From contig NW_027490396.1 in assembly GCF_050948175.1 (NCBI RefSeq), forward strand, positions 62,001 to 126,000: a stretch of DNA of 64,000 nt. Reading direction: 5' to 3'. The notes below the pieces were generated by a model. It ran no database searches. It was not told the DNA's origin and saw only the letters and a program-made list of their open reading frames with translations. Below are positions 25,551-40,700 of the stretch, one piece after another. Source of the stretch: Xylocopa sonorina (lineage: Eukaryota > Arthropoda > Insecta > Hymenoptera > Apidae). Position numbers and translations under genes: made by a program. Every line of letters starts with the position of its first letter. The stretch's first letter is position 1.

Positions 25551-28500
25551 AGATTTCTAATGCTCCTTAAAACGCGATATCGCATCTCATTTCTCTGTTT
25601 CATGGTAAGATATAATATGATTTGCGAAGTGTCATGTATTCCTCGTCTACACTTCAATTGAATGTGAATGCGATACTTCCTCGTTAGGAGATAGCGTTTG
25701 CAGATGTCTAAGTATCGTAGCAATAGCTTTCTAATGCTTCTTAATACGCGATATCGCATCTCATTTCTATGTTTCATGGTAAGATATAATATGATTTGCG
25801 AAGCGTTATGTATTCCTCCTCTACACTTCTAATGAATGTAAATGCGACACCTCCTTGCAAGGAAATAGCGTTTACAGTTGTCTACCTATCGCAGCAATAG
25901 TGTTGTAATGCTTCTTAAAACGAGATATCGCATCTCATTTCTATGTTTCATGGTAAGATATAATATGATTTGCGAAGTGTTATGTATTCCTCGTCTACAC
26001 TTCAAATGAATGTAAATGCGACACTTCCTTGCAAGGAAATGGGGTTTGCAGATGTCTACGTACCGTAGCAATAGATTTCTAATGCTTCTTAAAACGCGAT
26101 ATCGCATCTCATTTCTATGTTTCTTGGCAAGATATAATCTGATTTGCGAAGTGTTATGTATTCCTCGTCTACACTTCAAATGAATGTAAATGCGACACTT
26201 CCTTGCAAGGAAATAGCGTTTGCAGATGTTTACCTATCGTAGAAATAGAGTTCTAATGCTTCTTAAAACGCGATATCGCATCTCATTTCTCTGTTTCATG
26301 GTAAGATATAATATGATTTGCGAAGAGTCATGTATTCCTCTTCTACACTTCAAATGAATGTAAATGCGACACTTCCTTGCAAGGAAATAGCGTTTGCAGA
26401 TGTTTACCTATCGTAGCAATAGATTTCTAATGCTTCTTAAAACGCGATATCGCATCTCATTTCTCTGTTTCATGGTAAGATGTAATATGATTTGCGAAGT
26501 GTCATGTATTCCTCGTCTACACTTCAAATGAATGTAAATGCGACACTTCCTCGCTAGGAAATAGCGTTTGCAGATGTCTACGTATCGTAGCAATAGGGTT
26601 CATATGATTCTTAGAACGCGATATCGCATCTCATTTCTATGTTTCATGGTAAGATATAATATGATTTGCGAAGTGTTATGTATTCCTCCTCTACACTTCT
26701 AATGAATGTAAATGCGACTCCTCCTTGCAAGGAAATAGCGTTTGCAGTTGTCTACTTATCGTAGCAATAGTGTTGTAATGCTTCTTAAAACGAGATATCG
26801 CAGCTCATTTCTATGTTTCATGATAAGATATAATATGATTTGCGAAGTGTTATGTATTCCTCCTCTACACTTCAAATGAATGTAAATGCGACACTTCCTT
26901 GCAAGGAAATAGCGTTTGCAGTTGTCTACCTATCGTAGCAATAGTGTTCTAATGCTTCTTAAAACGAGATATCGCATCTCATTTATATGTTTCAGGGTAA
27001 GATATAATATGATTTGCGAAGTGTCATGTATTCCTCGTCTACACTTCAAATGAATGTAAATGCTACACTTCCTTGCTAGGAAATAGCGTCTGCAGAAGTC
27101 TAGGTATCGTAGCAATAGAGTTCTAATGCTTCTTAAAACGCGACATCGCATCTCATTTCTATGTTTCATGGTACGACGTAATATGATTTGCGAAGTGTTA
27201 AGTATTCCTCCTCTACACTTCAAATGAATGTAAATGCGACACTTCCTTGCTAGGAAATAGCGTCTGCAGATGTCTAGGTATCGTAGCAATAGATTTCTAA
27301 TGCTTCTTAAAACGCGATATCGCATCTCATTTCTATGTTTCATGGTAAGATGTAACATGATTTGCGAAGTGTCATGTATTCCTCGTCTACACTTCAAATG
27401 AAAGTAAATGCGATGCTTCCTTGCAAGGAAATAACGATTGCAGATGTCTACGTATCGTAGCAATAGAGTTCAAATGCTTCTTAAAACGAGATATTGCATC
27501 TCATATCTATGTTTCATGATAAGATATAATATTCATTGCGAAGTGTTATGTATTCCTCGTATGTGATTCAAATGAATGTAAATGCGACACTTCCTTGCTA
27601 GGAAATAGCGTCTGCAGATGTCTAGGTATCGTAGCAATAGAGTTCTAATGCTTCTTAAAACGCGATATCGCATCTCATTTCTATGTTTCATGGTAAGACG
27701 TAATATGATTTGCGAAGTGTTAAGTATTCCTCCTCTACACTTCAGATGAATGTAAATGCGACACTTCCTTGCTAGGAAATAGCGTCTGCAGATGTTTAGG
27801 TATCGTAGCAATAGAGTTCTAATGCTTCTTAAAACGCGATATCGCATCACATTTCTATGTTTCATGGTAAGATGTAATATGATTTGCGAAGTGTTATGTA
27901 TTCCTCCTCTACACTTCAAATGAATGTAAATGCGATATTTCCTTGCCAGGTAATAGCGTTTGCAGATGTCTACGTATCGTAGCAATAGATTTCTAATGCT
28001 CCTTAAAACGCGATATCGCATCTCATTTCTCTGTTTCATGGTAAGATATAATATGATTTGCGAAGTGTCATGTATTCCTCGTCTACACTTCAATTGAATG
28101 TGAATGCGATACTTCCTCGTTAGGAGATAGCGTTTGCAGATGTCTAAGTATCGTAGCAATAGCTTTCTAATGCTTCTTAATACGCGATATCGCATCTCAT
28201 TTCTATGTTTCATGGTAAGATATAATATGATTTGCGAAGCGTTATGTATTCCTCCTCTACACTTCTAATGAATGTAAATGCGACACCTCCTTGCAAGGAA
28301 ATAGCGTTTACAGTTGTCTACCTATCGCAGCAATAGTGTTGTAATGCTTCTTAAAACGAGATATCGCATCTCATTTCTATGTTTCATGGTAAGATATAAT
28401 ATGATTTGCGAAGTGTTATGTATTCCTCGTCTACACTTCAAATGAATGTAAATGCGACACTTCCTTGCAAGGAAATGGGGTTTGCAGATGTCTACGTACC

Positions 28501-30255
28501 GTAGCAATAGATTTCTAATGCTTCTTAAAACGCGATATCGCATCTCATTTCTATGTTTCATGGCAAGATATAATCTGATTTGCGAAGTGTTATGTATTCC
28601 TCGTCTACACTTCAAATGAATGTAAATGCGACACTTCCTTGCAAGGAAATAGCGTTTGCAGATGTTTACCTATCGTAGAAATAGAGTTCTAATGCTTCTT
28701 AAAACGCGATATCGCACCTCATTTCTCTGTTTCATGGTAAGATATAATATGATTTGCGAAGAGTCATGTATTCCTCTTCTACACTTCAAATGAATGTAAA
28801 TGCGACACTTCCTTGCAAGGAAATAGCGTTTGCAGATGTTTACCTATCGTAGCAATAGATTTCTAATGCTTCTTAAAACGCGATATCGCATCTCATTTCT
28901 CTGTTTCATGGTAAGATGTAATATGATTTGCGAAGTGTCATGTATTCCTCGTCTACACTTCAAATGAATGTAAATGCGACACTTCCTCGCTAGGAAATAG
29001 CGTTTGCAGATGTCTACGTATCGTAGCAATAGGGTTCATATGATTCTTAGAACGCGATATCGCATCTCATTTCTATGTTTCATGGTAAGATATAATATGA
29101 TTTGCGAAGTGTTATGTATTCCCCCTCTACACTTCTAATGAATGTAAATGCGACTCCTCCTTGCAAGGAAATAGCGTTTGCAGTTGTCTACTTATCGTAG
29201 CAATAGTGTTGTAATGCTTCTTAAAACGAGATATCGCAGCTCATTTCTATGTTTCATGATAAGATATAATATGATTTGCGAAGTGTTATGTATTCCTCCT
29301 CTACACTTCAAATGAATGTAAATGCGACACTTCCTTGCAAGGAAATAGCGTTTGCAGTTGTCTACCTATCGTAGCAATAGTGTTCTAATGCTTCTTAAAA
29401 CGAGATATCGCATCTCATTTATATGTTTCATGGTAAGATATAATATGATTTGCGAAGTGTCATGTATTCCTCGTCTACACTTCAAATGAATGTAAATGCG
29501 ACACTTCCTTGCTAGGAAATAGCGTCTGCAGATGTCTAGGTATCGTAGCAATAGAGTTCTAATGCTTCTTAAAACGCGATATCGCATCTCATTTCTATGT
29601 TTCATGGTAAGACGTAATATGATTTGCGAAGTGTTAAGTATTCCTCCTCTACACATCAAATGAATGTAAATGCTACACTTCCTTGCTAGGAAATAGCGTC
29701 TGCAGAAGTCTAGGTATCGTAGCAATAGAGTTCTAATGCTTCTTAAAACGCGACATCGCATCTCATTTCTATGTTTCATGGTACGACGTAATATGATTTG
29801 CGAAGTGTTAAGTATTCCTCCTCTACACTTCAAATGAATGTAAATGCGACACTTCCTTGCTAGGAAATAGCGTCTGCAGATGTCTAGGTATCGTAGCAAT
29901 ACATTTCTAATGCTTCTTAAAACGCGATATCGCATCTCATTTCTATGTTTCATGGTAAGATATAACATGATTTGCGAAGTGTCATGTATTCCTCGTCTAC
30001 ACTTCAAATGAAAGTAAATGCGATGCTTCCTTGCAAGGAAATAACGATTGCAGATGTCTACGTATCGTAGCAATAGAGTTCAAATGCTTCTTAAAACGAG
30101 ATATTGCATCTCATATCTATGTTTCATGATAAGATATAATATTCATTGCGAAGTGTTATGTATTCCTCGTATGTGATTCAAATGAATGTAAATGCGACAC
30201 TTCCTTGCTAGGAAATAGCGTCTGCAGATGTCTAGGTATCGTAGCAATAGATTTC
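25551..30255 (+). repeat. Fourteen- and fifteen-monomer higher-order repeat copies
   Basis: Block 25,551-27,645 recurs at 27,987-30,255. The shift is 2,436 bp (14 monomers) on the left and 2,610 bp (15 monomers) on the right, so the second copy has one extra monomer, placed near 29,490-29,700. Private markers in both copies include ctacctatcgcagcaatag, aatggggtttgcag, the tcgttaggagatag monomer and cgatgcttcc. This is a clear single-monomer HOR length polymorphism. Confidence 0.88.
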
Positions 30256-31739
30256 TAATGCTTCTTAAAACGCGATATCGCATCACATTTCTATGTTTCA
30301 TGGTAAGATATAACATGATTTGCGAAGTGTTATGTATTCCTCGTCTACACATCAAATGAATGTGAATGCGATACTTCGTCGCTAGGAAATAGCGTTTGCA
30401 GATGTCTACGTATCGTAGCAATAGCTTTCAAATGCATCTTAAAACGCGATATCGCACCTCATTTCTATGTTTCATGGTAAGATATAATATGATTTGCGAA
30501 GTGTTATGTATTCCTCCTCTACACTTCTAATGAATGTAAATGCGACACCTCCTTGCAAGGAAATAGCGTTTGCAGTTGTCTACCTATCGTAGCAATAGTG
30601 TTGTAATGCTTCTTAAAACGAGATATCACATCTCATTTCTATGTTTCATGGTAAGATATAATATGATTTGCGAAGTGTTATGTATTCCTCCTCTACACTT
30701 CAAATGAATGTAAATGCGACACTTCCTTGCTAGGAAATAGCGTCTGCAGATGTCTAGGTATCGTAGCAATGGAGTTCTATTGCTTCTTAAAACGCGATAT
30801 CGCATCTCATTTCTCTGTTTCATGGTAAGATATAATATGATTTGCGATGTGTCATGTATTCCTCTTCTACACTTCAAATGAATGTAAATGCGACACTTCC
30901 TCGCTAGGAAATAGCGTTTGCAGATGTTTACCTATCGTAGCAATAGAGTTCTAATGCTTCTTAAAACGCGATATCGCATCTCATTTCTATGTTTCATGGT
31001 AAGATATAATATGATTTGCGAAGTGTTATGTATTCCTCGTCTACACTTCAAATGAATGTAAATGCGACACTTCCTTGCAAGGAAATAGCGTTTGCAAATG
31101 TCTACCTATCGTAGCAATAGTGCTCTAATGCTTCTTAAAACGCGATATCGCATCTCATTTCTATGTTTCATGGTAAGGTATAATATGATTTGCGAAGTGA
31201 TATGTATTCCTCGTCTACACTTCAAATGAATGTGAATGCGATACTTCCTCGCTAGGAAATAGCGTTTGCAGATGTCTACGTATCGCAGCAATAGCTTTCT
31301 AATGCTTCTTAAAACGCGATATCGCATCTCATTTCTATGTTTCATGGTAAGATATAATATGATTTGCGAAGTGTCATGTATTCCTCGTCTACACTTCAAA
31401 TGAATGTAAATGCGACACTTCCTTGCAAGGAAATGGCGTTTGCAGATGTCTACGTATCGTAGCAATAGATTTCTAATGCCTCTTAAAACGCGATATCGCA
31501 TCTCATTTCTATGTTTCATGGCAAGATATAATCTGATTTGCGAAGTGATATGTATTCCTCGTCTACACTTCAAATGAATGTAAATGCGACACTTCCTTGC
31601 AAGGAAATAGCGTTTGCAGTTGTCTAACTATCGTAGCAATAGTGTTCTAATGCTTCTTAAATCGAGATATCGCATCTCATTTCTATGTTTCATGGTAAGA
31701 TATAATATGATTTGCGAAGTGTCATGTATTCCTCGTCTA

Positions 31740-34700
31740 CACTTCAAATGAATGTAAATGCGACACTTCCTTGCTAGGAAATAGCGTCTGCAGAAGTCTA
31801 GGTATCGTAGCAATAGAGTTCTAATGCTTCTTAAAACGCGATTTCGCATAACATTTCTATGTTTCATGGTAAGATATAATATGATTTGCGAAGTGTCATG
31901 TATTCCTTTTCTACACTTCAAATGAATGTAAATGCGACACTTCCTTGCAAGGAAATAGCGTTTGCATATGTCTACGTATCGAAGCAATAGAGTTCAAATG
32001 CTTCTTAAAACGAGATATTGCATCTCATATCTATGTTTCATGATAAGATATAATATTCATTGGGAAGTGTTATGCATTCCTCGTCTACGATTCAAATGAA
32101 AGTAAATGCGATGCTTCCTTGCAAGGAAATAACGATTGCAGATGTCTACGTATCGTAGCAATAGATTTCTAATGCTTCTTAAAACGCGATATCGCATCTC
32201 ATTTCTATGTTTCATGGTAATGTATAATATGATTTGCGAAGTGTCATGTACTCCTCGTCTACACTTCAAATGAATGTAAATGCAACACTTCCTTGCAAGG
32301 AAATAGCGTTTGCAGATGTTTACTTATCGTAGCAATAGAGTTCTAATGCTTCTTAAAACGTGATATCGCATCTCATTTATATGTTTCATGGTAAGATATA
32401 ATATGATTTGCGAAGTGTTATGTATTCCTCGTCTACACTTCAAATGAATGTAAATGCGACACTTCCTTGCAAGGAAACAGCGTTTGCAGATGTCTAGGTA
32501 TCGTAGCAATAGAATTCATATGATTCTTAGAACGCGATATCGCATCTCATTTCTATGTTTCATGGTAAGATATAACATGATTTGCGAAGTGTTATGTATT
32601 CCTCGTCTACACTTCAAATGAATGTGAATGCGATACTTCCTCGCTAGGAAAGAGCGTTTGCAGATATCTACGTATCGTAGCATTAGCTTTCTAATGCTTC
32701 TTAAAACGCGATATCGCATCTCATTTCTATGTTTCATGGTAAGATATAACATGATTTGCGAAGTGTTATGTATTCCTCGTTTACACTTCAAATGAATGTA
32801 AATGCGACACTTCCTTGCAAGGAAATAGCGTTTGCAGATGTTTACCTATCGTAGCAATAGAGTTCTAATGCTTCTTAAAACGCGATATCGCATCTCAGTT
32901 CTATGTTTCATGGTAAGATGTAATATGATTTGCGAAGTGTTATGTATTCCTCCTCTACACTTCAAATGAATGTAAATGCGACACTTCCTTGCTAGGAAAT
33001 AGCGTCTGCAGATGTCTAGGTATCGTAGCAATGGAGTTCTAATGCTTCTTAAAACGCGATATCGCATCTCATTTCTCTGTTTCATGGTAAGATATAATAT
33101 GATTTGCGATGTGTCATGTATTCCTCTTCTACACTTCAAATGAATGTAAATGCGACACTTCCTTGCTAGGAAATAGCGTTTGCAGATGTTTACCTATCGT
33201 AGCAATAGAGTTCTAATGCTTCTTAAAACGCGATATCGCATCCCATTTCTATGTTTCATGGTAAGATATAATATGATTTGCGAAGTGTTATGTATTCCTC
33301 GTCTACACTTCAAATGAATGTAAATGCGACACTTCCTTGCAAGGAAATAGCGTTTGCAAATGTCTACCTATCGTAGCAATAGTGCTCTAATGCTTCTTAA
33401 AACGCGATATCGCATCTCATTTCTATGTTTCATGGTAAGGTATAATATGATTTGCGAAGTGATATGTATTCCTCGTCTACACTTCAAATGAATGTGAATG
33501 CGATACTTCCTCGCTAGGAAATAGCGTTTGCAGATGTCTACGTATCGTAGCAATAGCTTTCTAATGCTTCTTAAAACGCGATATCGCATCTTATTTCTAT
33601 GTTTCATGGTAAGATATAATATGATTTGCGAAGTGTCATGTATTCCTCGTCTACACTTCAAATGAATGTAAATGCGACACTTCCTTGCAAGGAAATGGCG
33701 TTTGCAGATGTCTACGTATCGTAGCAATAGATTTCTAATGCTTCTTAAAACGCGATATCGCATCTCATTTCTATGTTTCATGGCAAGATATAATCTGATT
33801 TGCGAAGTGTGATGTATTCCTCGTCTACACTTCAAATGAATGTAAATGCGACACTTCCTTGCAAGGAAATAGCGTTTGCAGATGTTTACCTATCGTAGCA
33901 ATAGAGTTCTAATGCTTCTTAAAATGCGATATCGCATCTCATTTCTCTGTTTCATGGTAAGATATAATATGATTTGCGAAGAGTCATGTATTCCTCTTCT
34001 ACACTTCAAATGAATGTAAATGCGACACTTCCTTGCAAGGAAATAGCGTTTGCGGATGTTTACCTATCGTAGCAATAGATTTCTAATGCTTCTTAAAACG
34101 CGATATCGCATCTCATTTCTCTGTTTCATGGTAAGATATAATATGATTTGCGAAGTGTCATGTATTCCTCGTCTACACTTCAAATGAATGTGAATGCGAT
34201 ACTTCCTCGCTAGGAAATAGCGTTTGCAGATGTCTACGTATCGTAGCAATAGATTTCTAATGCTTCTTAAAACGCGATATCGCATCTCATTTCTATGTTT
34301 CATGGCAAGATATAATATGATTTGCGAAGTGTTATGTATTCCTCGTCTACACTTCAAATGAATGTAAATGCGACACTTCCTTGCTAGGAAATAGCGTTTG
34401 CAGATGTCTACGTATCGTAGCAATGGAGTTCATATGATTCCTAGAACGCGATATCGCATCTCATTTCTATGTTTCATGGTAAGATATAACATGATTTGCG
34501 AAGTGTTATGTATTCCTCGTCTACACTTCAAATGAATGTGAATGCGATACTTCCTCGCTAGGAAATAGCGTTTGCAGATATCTACGTATCGTAGCATTAG
34601 CTTTCCAATGCTTCTTAAAGCGCGATATCGCATCTCATTTCTATGTTTCATGGTAAGATATAATATGATTTGCGAAATGTTATGTATTCCTCGTCTACAC

Positions 34701-37700
34701 TTCAAATGAATGTGAATGCGACACTTCCTCGCTAGGAAATAGCGTTTGCAGATGTCTACGTATCATAGCAATAGAGTTCTAATGCTTCTTAAAACGCGAT
34801 ATCGCATCTCATTTCTATGTTTCATGGTAAGACGTAATATGATTTGCGAAGTGTTATGTATTCCTCCTCTACACTTCAAATGAATGTAAATGCGATATTT
34901 CCTTGCCAGGTAATAGCGTTTGCAAATGTCTACCTATCGTAGCAATAGTGTTCTAATGCTTCTTAAAACGCGATATCGCATCTCATTTCTATGTTTCATG
35001 GAAAGATGTAATATGATTTGCGAAGTGTTATGTATTCCTCCTCTACACTTCAAATGTATGAAAATGCAACACTTCCTTGCTAGGAAATAGCGTCTGCATA
35101 TGTCTAGGTATCGTAGCAGTAGAGTTCTAATGCTTCTTAAAACGCGATAGCGCATCTCATTTCTCTGTTTCATGGTAAGATATAATATGATTTGCGAAGT
35201 GTCATGTATTCCTCTTCTACACTTCAAATGAATGTAAATGCGACACTTCCTTGCAAGGAAATAATGATTGCAGATGTCTACGTATCGTAGCAATAGAGTT
35301 CATATGATTCTTAAAACGCGATATCGCATCTCATTTCTATCTTTCATGGTAAGATATAATATGATTTGCGAAGTGTTATGTATTCCTCGTCTGCACTTCA
35401 AATGAATGTGAATGCGACACTTCCTCGCTAGGAAATAGCGTTTGCAGATGTCTACGTATCGTAGCAATAGATTTCTAATGCTTCTCAGAACGCGATATCG
35501 CCTCTCATTTCTATGTTTCATGGCAAGATAAAATATGATTTGCGAAGTGTTATGTATTCCTCGTCTACACTTCAAATGAATGTAAATGCGACACTTCCTT
35601 GCTAGGAAATAGCGTTTGCAGATGTCTACGTATCGTAGCAATAGAGTTCATATGATTCTTAGAACGCGATATCGCATCTCGTTTCTGTGTTTCATGGTAA
35701 GATATAACATGATTTGCGAAGTGTTATGTATTCCTCGTCTACACTTCAAATGAATGTGAATGCGATACTTCGTCGCTAGGAAATAGCGTTTGCAGATGTC
35801 TACGTATCGTAGCAATAGCTTTCAAATGCATCTTAAAACGCGATATCGCATCTCATTTCTATGTTTCATGGTAAGATATAATATGATTTGCGAAGTGTTA
35901 TGTATTCCTCCTCTACACTTCTAATGAATGTAAATGCGACACCTCCTTGCAAGGAAATAGCGTTTGCAGTTGTCTACCTATCGAAGCGATAGTGTTGTAA
36001 TGCTTCTTAAAACGAGATATCACATCTCATTTCTATGTTTCATGGTAAGATATAATATGATTTGCGAAGTGTTATGTATTCCTCCTCTACACTTCAAATG
36101 AATGTAAATGCGACACTTCCTTGCAAGGAAATAGCGTTTGCAGTTGTCTACCAATCGTAGCAATAGTGTTCTAATGCTTCTTAAAACGAGATATCGCATC
36201 TCATTTATATGTTTCATGGTAAGATATAATATGATTTGCGAAGTGTCATGTATTCCTCGTCTACACTTCAAATGAATGTAAATGCGACACTTCCTTGCTA
36301 GGAAATAGCGTCTGCAGATGTCTAGGTATCATAGCAATAGAGTTCTAATGCTTCTTAAAACGCGATATCGCACCTCATTTCTATGTTTCATGGTAAGACG
36401 TAATATGATTTGCGAAGTGTTAAGTATTCCTCCTCTACACATCAAATGAATGTAAATGCTACACTTCCTTGCTAGGAAATAGCGTCTGCAGAAGTCTAGG
36501 TATTGTAGCAATAGAGTTCTAATGCTTCTTAAAACGCGACATCGCATCTCATTTCTATGTTTCATGGTAAGACGTAATATGATTTGCGAAGTGTTAAGTA
36601 TTCCTCCTCTACACTTCAAATGAATGTAAATGCGACACTTCCTTGTTAGGAAATAGCGTCTGCAGATGTCTAGGTATCGTAGCAATAGATTTCTAATGCT
36701 TCTTAAAACGCGATATCGCATCTCATTTCTATGTTTCATGGTAAGATATAATATGATTTGCGAAGTGTCATGTATTCCTCGTCTACACTTCAAATGAATG
36801 TAAATGCAACACTTCCTGGCAAGGAAATAGCGTTTGCAGATGTTTACCTATCGTAGCAATAGAGTTCTAATGCTTCTTAAAACGTGATATCGCATCTCAT
36901 TCCTATGTTTCATGGTAAGATATAATATGATTTGCGAAGTGTTATGTATTCCTCGTCTACACTTCAAATGAATGTAAATGCGACACTTCCTTGCTAGGAA
37001 ATAGCGTCTGCAGAAGTCTAGGTATCGTAGCAATAGAGTTCTAATGCTTCTTAAAACGCGATTTCGCATCACATTTCTATGTTTCATGGTAAGATATAAT
37101 ATGATTTGCGAAGTGTCATGTATTCCTTTTCTACACTTCAAATGAATGTAAATGCGACACTTCCTTGCAAGGAAATAGCGTTTGCATATGTCTACGTATC
37201 GAAGCAATAGAGTTCAAATGCTTCTTAAAACGAGATATTGCATCTCATATCCATGTTTCATGATAAGATATAATATTCATTGGGAAGTGTTATGCATTCC
37301 TCGTCTACGATTCAAATGAAAGTAAATGCGATGCTTCCTTGCAAGGAAATAACGATTGCAGATGTCTACGTATCGTAGCAATAGATTTCTAATGCTTCTT
37401 AAAACGCGATATCGCATCTCATTTCTATGTTTCATGGTAATGTATAATATGATTTGCGAAGTGTCATGTATTCCTCGTCTACACTTCAAATGAATGTAAA
37501 TGCAACACTTCCTTGCAAGGAAATAGCGTTTGCAGATGTTTACTTATCGTAGCAATAGAGTTCTAATGCTTCTTAAAACGTGATATCGCATCTCATTTCT
37601 ATGTTTCATGGTAAGATATAATATGATTTGCGAAGTGTTATGTATTCCTCGTCTACACTTCAAATGAATGTAAATGCGACACTTCCTTGCAAGGAAACAG

Positions 37701-40700
37701 CGTTTGCAGATGTCTAGGTATCGTAGCAATAGAATTCATATGATTCTTAGAACGCGATATCGCATCTCATTTCTGTGTTTCATGGTAAGATATAACATGA
37801 TTTGCGAAGTGTTATGTATTCCTCGTCTACACTTCAAATGAATGTGAATGCGATACTTCCTCGCTAGGAAAGAGCGTTTGCAGATATCTACGTATCGTAG
37901 CATTAGCTTTCTAATGCTTCTTAAAACGCGATATCGCATCCCATTTCTATGTTTCATGGTAAGATATAACATGATTTGCGAAGTGTTATGTATTCCTCGT
38001 TTACACTTCAAATGAATGTAAATGCGACACTTCCTTGCAAGGAAATAGCGTTTGCAGATGTTTACCTATCGTAGCAATAGAGTTCTAATGCTTCTTAAAA
38101 CGCGATATCGCATCTCAGTTCTATGTTTCATGGTAAGATGTAATATGATTTGCGAAGTGTTATGTATTCCTCCTCTACACTTCAAATGAATGTAAATGCG
38201 ACACTTCCTTGCTAGGAAATAGCGTCTGCAGATGTCTAGGTATCGTAGCAATGGAGTTCTAATGCTTCTTAAAACGCGATATCGCATCTCATTTCTCTGT
38301 TTCATGGTAAGATATAATATGATTTGCGATGTGTCATGTATTCCTCTTCTACACTTCAAATGAATGTAAATGCGACACTTCCTTGCTAGGAAATAGCGTT
38401 TGCAGATGTTTACCTATCGTAGCAATAGAGTTCTAATGCTTCTTAAAACGCGATATCGCATCCCATTTCTATGTTTCATGGTAAGATATAATATGATTTG
38501 CGAAGTGTTATGTATTCCTCGTCTACACTTCAAATGAATGTAAATGCGACACTTCCTTGCAAGGAAATAGCGTTTGCAAATGTCTACCTATCGTAGCAAT
38601 AGTGCTCTAATGCTTCTTAAAACGCGATATCGCATCTCATTTCTATGTTTCATGGTAAGGTATAATATGATTTGCGAAGTGATATGTATTCCTCGTCTAC
38701 ACTTCAAATGAATGTGAATGCGATACTTCCTCGCTAGGAAATAGCGTTTGCAGATGTCTACGTATCGTAGCAATAGCTTTCTAATGCTTCTTAAAACGCG
38801 ATATCGCATCTCATTTCTATGTTTCATGGTAAGATATAATATGATTTGCGAAGTGTCATGTATTCCTCGTCTACACTTCAAATGAATGTAAATGCGACAC
38901 TTCCTTGCAAGGAAATGGCGTTTGCAGATGTCTACGTATCGTAGCAATAGATTTCTAATGCTTCTTAAAACGCGATATCGCATCTCATTTCTATGTTTCA
39001 TGGCAAGATATAATCTGATTTGCGAAGTGTGATGTATTCCTCGTCTACACTTCAAATGAATGTAAATGCGACACTTCCTTGCAAGGAAATAGCGTTTGCA
39101 GATGTTTACCTATCGTAGCAATAGAGTTCTAATGCTTCTTAAAATGCGATATCGCATCTCATTTCTCTGTTTCATGGTAAGATATAATATGATTTGCGAA
39201 GAGTCATGTATTCCTCTTCTACACTTCAAATGAATGTAAATGCGACACTTCCTTGCAAGGAAATAGCGTTTGCGGATGTTTACCTATCGTAGCAATAGAT
39301 TTCTAATGCTTCTTATAACGCGATATCGCATCTCATTTCTCTGTTTCATGGTAAGATATAATATGATTTGCGAAGTGTCATGTATTCCTCGTCTACACTT
39401 CAAATGAATGTGAATGCGATACTTCCTCGCTAGGAAATAGCGTTTGCAGATGTCTACGTATCGTAGCAATAGATTTCTAATGCTTCTTAAAATGCGATAT
39501 CGCATCTCATTTCTATGTTTCATGGCAAGATATAATATGATTTGCGAAGTGTTATGTATTCCTCGTCTACACTTCAAATGAATGTAAATGCGACACTTCC
39601 TCGCTAGGAAATAGCGTTTGCAGATGTCTACGTATCGTAGCAATGGAGTTCATATGATTCCTAGAACGCGATATCGCATCTCATTTCTATGTTTCATGGT
39701 AAGATATAACATGATTTGCGAAGTGTTATGTATTCCTCGTCTACACTTCAAATGAATGTGAATGCGATACTTCCTCGCTAGGAAATAGCGTTTGCAGATA
39801 TCTACGTATCGTAGCATTAGCTTTCCAATGCTTCTTAAAGCGCGATATCGCATCTCATTTCTATGTTTCATGGTAAGATATAATATGATTTGCGAAATGT
39901 TATGTATTCCTCGTCTACACTTCAAATGAATGTGAATGCGACACTTCCTCGCTAGGAAATAGCGTTTGCAGATGTCTACGTATCATAGCAATAGAGTTCT
40001 AATGCTTCTTAAAACGCGATATCGCATCTCATTTCTATGTTTCATGGTAAGACGTAATATGATTTGCGAAGTGTTATGTATTCCTCCTCTACACTTCAAA
40101 TGAATGTAAATGCGATATTTCCTTGCCAGGTAATAGCGTTTGCAAATGTCTACCTATCGTAGCAATAGTGTTCTAATGCTTCTTAAAACGCGATATCGCA
40201 TCTCATTTCTATGTTTCATGGAAAGATGTAATATGATTTGCGAAGTGTTATGTATTCCTCCTCTACACTTCAAATGTATGAAAATGCAACACTTCCTTGC
40301 TAGGAAATAGCGTCTGCATATGTCTAGGTATCGTAGCAGTAGAGTTCTAATGCTTCTTAAAACGCGATAGCGCATCTCATTTCTCTGTTTCATGGTAAGA
40401 TATAATATGATTTGCGAAGTGTCATGTATTCCTCTTCTACACTTCAAATGAATGTAAATGCGACACTTCCTTGCAAGGAAATAATGATTGCAGATGTCTA
40501 CGTATCGTAGCAATAGAGTTCATATGATTCTTAAAACGCGATATCGCATCTCATTTCTATCTTTCATGGTAAGATATAATATGATTTGCGAAGTGTTATG
40601 TATTCCTCGTCTGCACTTCAAATGAATGTGAATGCGACACTTCCTCGCTAGGAAATAGCGTTTGCAGATGTCTACGTATCGTAGCAATAGATTTCTAATG

